Shown piece after piece: positions 61,165 to 64,000 of a DNA stretch of 64,000 nt. Position numbers and translations under genes: made by a program. Every line of letters starts with the position of its first letter. Positions within the stretch are counted from its first letter, which is position 1. Source of the DNA: Plantactinospora mayteni (GTDB lineage: Bacteria > Actinomycetota > Actinomycetes > Mycobacteriales > Micromonosporaceae); NCBI RefSeq assembly GCF_016862935.1, contig NZ_BONX01000052.1, positions 100,341-164,340 of the forward strand. The letters are read 5' to 3'. Below the pieces are notes generated by a model. That model searched no databases, had not been told where the DNA came from, and saw only the letters and a program-made list of their open reading frames with translations.

Positions 61165-61197
61165 CGGGTCCGGCGCGGATCCACGCTAACTTTACGG

Positions 61198-61737
61198 TTG
61201 TCGCCACAGCTGGCCGAGAGAGTGGTTCCGGTATTCGTACCCGCCGCCGTGTTGCACTCCGCCGTTGTCGGCCTGGTCACGCTGTTCGCCGGCTGCGCGG
61301 TGCTGGCCGCCTCGACCGCGTACGCCGAGGCGGCGCGGCTGACCGCCGGCTACGTCGAGGCGTCCACCTGGAGCACCGGCTACGGCGGTGGCTACACCGT
61401 GACCAACGCAGGCGACGCCATGGCCGAGGGCTGGACGGTGGAGTTCGACCACCCGGCCGAAGCGTGGATGCACACCCGGATGACCACACATCACTCGGGA
61501 GCAGCCCATGGCTTGGATAGAAAGACGCGCACCCGCTACCGGGTCCGGCTCCGGCTACCCGACGGCACCGTCACCACCGACTCCTCCCACCCCACCTACA
61601 AGGCCGCCGACACCGCCACCGGCCCGGCGGACCGGCCGTGGGAGCAGGTGCTCGACCCGCGCCCCGGTCGACACCGCCAAGTACAAGAAGCCGGGACCGG
61701 TCGGGCAAGTCGAACGTCGTCAGCCCTGGCGACCTAG
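61198..61737 (+). pseudogene. Chimeric relic starting with a CBM2-like cellulose-binding segment
   Basis: After a hydrophobic signal-like segment the frame reads VEASTWSTGYGGGYTVTNAG and GWTVEFDHPAEAW, the first strands of a CBM2 carbohydrate-binding module (normally about 100 residues). From about 61510 the sequence changes to an unrelated basic frame (RYRVRLRLPDGTVTTDSSHP) and then to Arg-rich out-of-phase sequence. Probably two gene fragments joined by deletion; the first could still yield a short secreted peptide. Confidence 0.5.
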
Positions 61738-61895
61738 CTTTCGCCGAGACCGGTCCAGGCGACGGGACCTGTCGAAGTTCCTGGATCGTCTGGAACTCGC
61801 CAGTGCTGGCGATGCATCGATGCAGATACTCCTACTCGTGGGTAGTAGGTTGGGTCCGGGTGGTCGCCGCTGGGGCGATCTTGGGGAGGATCCAC

Positions 61896-62957
61896 ATGTC
61901 TTTCCGACATCGACGGGCCCGTGGGGTGGTGGGATCGGCGCTTCTGGGGGCGGCCATGCTCACCGCGGTTCCGGCCGCACAGGCATCGGTCCACACTGTC
62001 GCGCCGGCGCCAGCCGCCGTGACGACTGACTCGGTCGACGTTGCGGCGGAGCGGGTCCTGCGGGTCTACAACAACAACATCGAGAACCTCGTACGCAATA
62101 ATCCGGACGGCACGTGTACCCGAATCTCCGGCCCGGACCACCTCACCTCGATGCTGGTCGACGACGGCGGGATGACGGGTACGTCAGGGGTGCAGGCTCC
62201 GGACCTGCTGATCGTGCAGCAGGTGCGGGGTATCGGGCAGGCCACGGCCTACGCCGACCAGCTCGGGGCGAAGTTCGGGTACTCGGCGGGCGCCTACAAG
62301 GCGATCGTGGCCTGGGACAACCCCGAGGAGTGGGGCGGCTCGCACCACTGCAGCTCGCAGGCGCTCGGTGACCTGAAGAAGCGGCAGACCAACGCCATCA
62401 TCTACAACACCAGGACACTGAGCCTCGCCTCCGGCGACATTTCGAAGTACTGGAGCGCCGGGTGGTTGAAGGACGCGGAGTACGAGGACGGGAAGGGGTG
62501 CACGCTGTACAAGCCGCCGAACGCAGATACGGGGGCGACGTACCAGTACAAGTGGAAGCGGACGAGCGCCATCGCGGCCCGGTTCACGATCAAGGCCACC
62601 GGCACCACGGTCTTCGCCGCGACCATGCATCTGCCGGAGGAGAACCGGCGGTACGCGTGTGCCGGTGACGGGATCAAGGGCATCGCCGATTCGGGTATCC
62701 GCCTCGGAGCGGACGCGACGAGTCTGATGAACGCCTCGACGATCCGGGTGGTCGGCATCGACGCGAACCGTACCGACATCGCCGCGTCGACGTTGAGTGG
62801 CTACGGGATGACCGGCTACGGCACGAAGCAAACCACCAGCGCCAGCAAGATTGACTATCTGTTCATCAAGGGCAGCGTGCAGCCATCGAGCATCGGGTAC
62901 ACCGTGGACAGCACCAAGTCCAACCACCTGGCGTTGTACGGCTTCATCAACTTCTGA
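61896..62957 (+). CDS. Secreted DNase I-fold (endonuclease/exonuclease/phosphatase-like) protein
   Basis: A 353-residue protein with signal peptide 1-30 (ALLGAAMLTAVPAAQA). EEP-fold signs: LRVYNNNIENL at the first strand, TMHLPEENR, VVGIDANRTDI (the DxN pair) and a C-terminal NHLALYGFI with the last catalytic His. The usual metal-binding Glu motif (LQEV) reads IVQQVRG, Gln in place of Glu. GGAGG is 7 nt before the ATG. Might be a nuclease, a phosphatase or an inactive relative. Confidence 0.8.
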   Translation: MSFRHRRARGVVGSALLGAAMLTAVPAAQASVHTVAPAPAAVTTDSVDVAAERVLRVYNNNIENLVRNNPDGTCTRISGPDHLTSMLVDDGGMTGTSGVQAPDLLIVQQVRGIGQATAYADQLGAKFGYSAGAYKAIVAWDNPEEWGGSHHCSSQALGDLKKRQTNAIIYNTRTLSLASGDISKYWSAGWLKDAEYEDGKGCTLYKPPNADTGATYQYKWKRTSAIAARFTIKATGTTVFAATMHLPEENRRYACAGDGIKGIADSGIRLGADATSLMNASTIRVVGIDANRTDIAASTLSGYGMTGYGTKQTTSASKIDYLFIKGSVQPSSIGYTVDSTKSNHLALYGFINF

Positions 62958-62987
62958 CCGGTGCTCCACCTCGTCGTGACATCGTGA

Positions 62988-63020
62988 CGCCCTGGCTGCC
63001 CAGTCGGTGCGGTCAGGGCG
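62988..63020. terminator. Weak bidirectional hairpin between converging genes
   Basis: CGCCCTG (62988-62994) pairs with CAGGGCG (63014-63020) over a 19-nt loop, in the only gap between the plus-strand DNase I-fold gene and the minus-strand gene after it. No T-tract. Confidence 0.35.
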
Positions 63021-63028
63021 ACACGCTG

Positions 63029-64000
63029 TCAGGCAAGGGACTGGTCGAGTTTCATCTGCACGTACGCCGACTCGATGTGCTTGCCGCCCAGCGAGACGCC
63101 GTTCGCCGTGGTGGAGAACTCGAAGAACGACCGGTAGACGGCACCGGTGTCCGGGTTCAACCCCACCCGGGCCGCGCTGTAGTCGGTGTTCGACGAGCCG
63201 TTGTTCGTCGCGTACGCCCACTTCGTCTTGTACACCGACCACGCCGGATCGACGTACATCGGAAACACCGCGTCCGGGGCGGTCAGCAACTCCGTGTCCG
63301 GGCGCAGCACCAGGTCCCCGCCCGACACCTCCACCTCCACCGGTGCGATCCGGGCAGCATCACCCGCCGCCGCAAACGTCGACTCCGCCCCCTCGGGCGA
63401 TGCCTTCTGCCCAGAGGTACGCGCCGCGCCCGCGCCGGTGCGCGAGTCCCACATCACCGGCGGCTCCGCGGAGGCGATCACCCTCGTACCCGCCGCCACC
63501 CGAAGCCGCCCATCCGGACCAGAACGAACCTGCGCACTTCCACCAAGCCCGAACCGGATCCGACGCACCGCCGGATTCGCCGCCGCAGCCGCCGACTTGA
63601 CCACGAGCACGTGACTGAACCCCGTCCACGTCGCCCGCACCACCAGATCCACTCCGGCCATCACATCCGGATAGGTCGCCGAATCACCCGACACGACCGG
63701 TGTGGGCAGCGCACCGCCCGGCCACGACATCTCCATCGTCTGGCCGTCACGCGCAAGCACCACCAAGGGCCCAGAGCCGCCCCCGGAGAACGCCACATCG
63801 GCCACTGACGCGCCGGGCCGCAACAAGCCGTCTGCCTCACGGACAAGCCCCAGATCGACGTCCGCCCAACGTCCCGCCTTACGGGTCCGCTGCGGCACGA
63901 CTCCGGACTCAAGCCGCAGGCGCCCATCCGGCTGTGCCACCACCTGCGCGAACTCCGTACGCGAATCGTCGACCACGACAGGTTCGGCACAAGCGGCGGG
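63029..64000 (-). CDS. N-terminal part of a YD-repeat/DNRLRE-type secreted protein, ending early; 5' end outside the window
   Basis: The open frame covers 324 codons to the window edge. It matches the conserved N-terminal region of actinobacterial RHS/DNRLRE proteins: RTEFAQVVAQPDGRLRLESG, VDLGLVREADGLLRPGASVA, SGDSATYPDVMAGVDLVVRA, WTGFSHVLVVKS and FPMYVDPAWSVYKTKWAYAT. Full-length relatives run on for well over 1000 residues, but this one stops after HIESAYVQMKLDQSLA. The frame stays open to position 64000, so the true start is outside. Probably truncated by a stop or deletion. Confidence 0.75.
   Translation of the reverse strand, partial: PAACAEPVVVDDSRTEFAQVVAQPDGRLRLESGVVPQRTRKAGRWADVDLGLVREADGLLRPGASVADVAFSGGGSGPLVVLARDGQTMEMSWPGGALPTPVVSGDSATYPDVMAGVDLVVRATWTGFSHVLVVKSAAAAANPAVRRIRFGLGGSAQVRSGPDGRLRVAAGTRVIASAEPPVMWDSRTGAGAARTSGQKASPEGAESTFAAAGDAARIAPVEVEVSGGDLVLRPDTELLTAPDAVFPMYVDPAWSVYKTKWAYATNNGSSNTDYSAARVGLNPDTGAVYRSFFEFSTTANGVSLGGKHIESAYVQMKLDQSLA

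Noticed and set aside
1..64000. tRNA, rRNA, riboswitch or replication origin
   Set aside because: No cloverleaf, rRNA core, conserved riboswitch box or DnaA-box cluster was recognised by eye; a tRNAscan/Rfam run would be needed to exclude small cases.

Overview
The window is very GC-rich DNA with GTG, ATG and TTG starts, TANNNT -10 boxes lying 6 nt before start codons, an ESX-type (type VII) secretion locus, NB-ARC/TPR and zinc-ribbon proteins and YD-repeat toxins. It looks like chromosome of a filamentous actinobacterium, plausibly Micromonosporaceae; the family is an inference from gene style, not a proven placement.

Layout. 1-1986: end of a four-carbon-acid kinase/dehydrogenase pathway with a DeoR regulator. 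2089-2420: decayed sugar-nucleotide reductase. 2393-8789 (minus): a tightly coupled run of M48 protease, VirD4/TraG-like ATPase, four uncharacterised proteins and a zinc-ribbon membrane protein, divergent from an HTH/NB-ARC/TPR regulator (8964-11336). 11337-12328: gene graveyard (ABC permease tail, glycosidase-like tail, IstB tail). 12329-39827: the main feature, a type VII secretion island: a beta-helix/AAA+ EccA-like ATPase, two related Cys-module proteins, a 2613-residue putative effector with an internal papain-fold deamidase-like domain, EspC-like and YbaB-like proteins, a mycosin that has lost its catalytic Ser, a WXG100 pair, EccB, EccD, EccC, two further probable substrates and two zinc-ribbon/Pro-rich membrane proteins. 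No EccE was recognised.

39841-42640: second graveyard (Dyp peroxidase, WD40, two transposase fragments, MFS) around one intact HEAT-like gene. 42680-46085: GntR/TetR-fusion regulator divergent from a GNAT acetyltransferase, with a duplicated operator/promoter segment, then an alpha/beta hydrolase and an internally deleted MFS pump. 46374-50152: ABC exporter plus two-component system in one overlapping operon. 50160-50764: fused XRE-regulator and IS fragments. 51177-53297: secreted GH29 fucosidase with an operator-like promoter. 54323-61164: secreted YD-repeat protein whose C-terminal tip carries a HEKAH metalloprotease-like motif, followed by a candidate immunity gene. 61198-64000: CBM2-like remnant, secreted DNase I-fold protein, and the N-terminal half of another YD-repeat-type protein that stops early and runs off the right edge.

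Functionally the window is dominated by export and antagonism: the ESX core (EccB, EccC, EccD, structural mycosin) probably exports WXG100/EspC-type partners and the giant deamidase-bearing protein, while the YD-repeat protein is probably exported by its signal peptide. Repeated gene fragments at three sites show that these cargo regions have been rearranged often.
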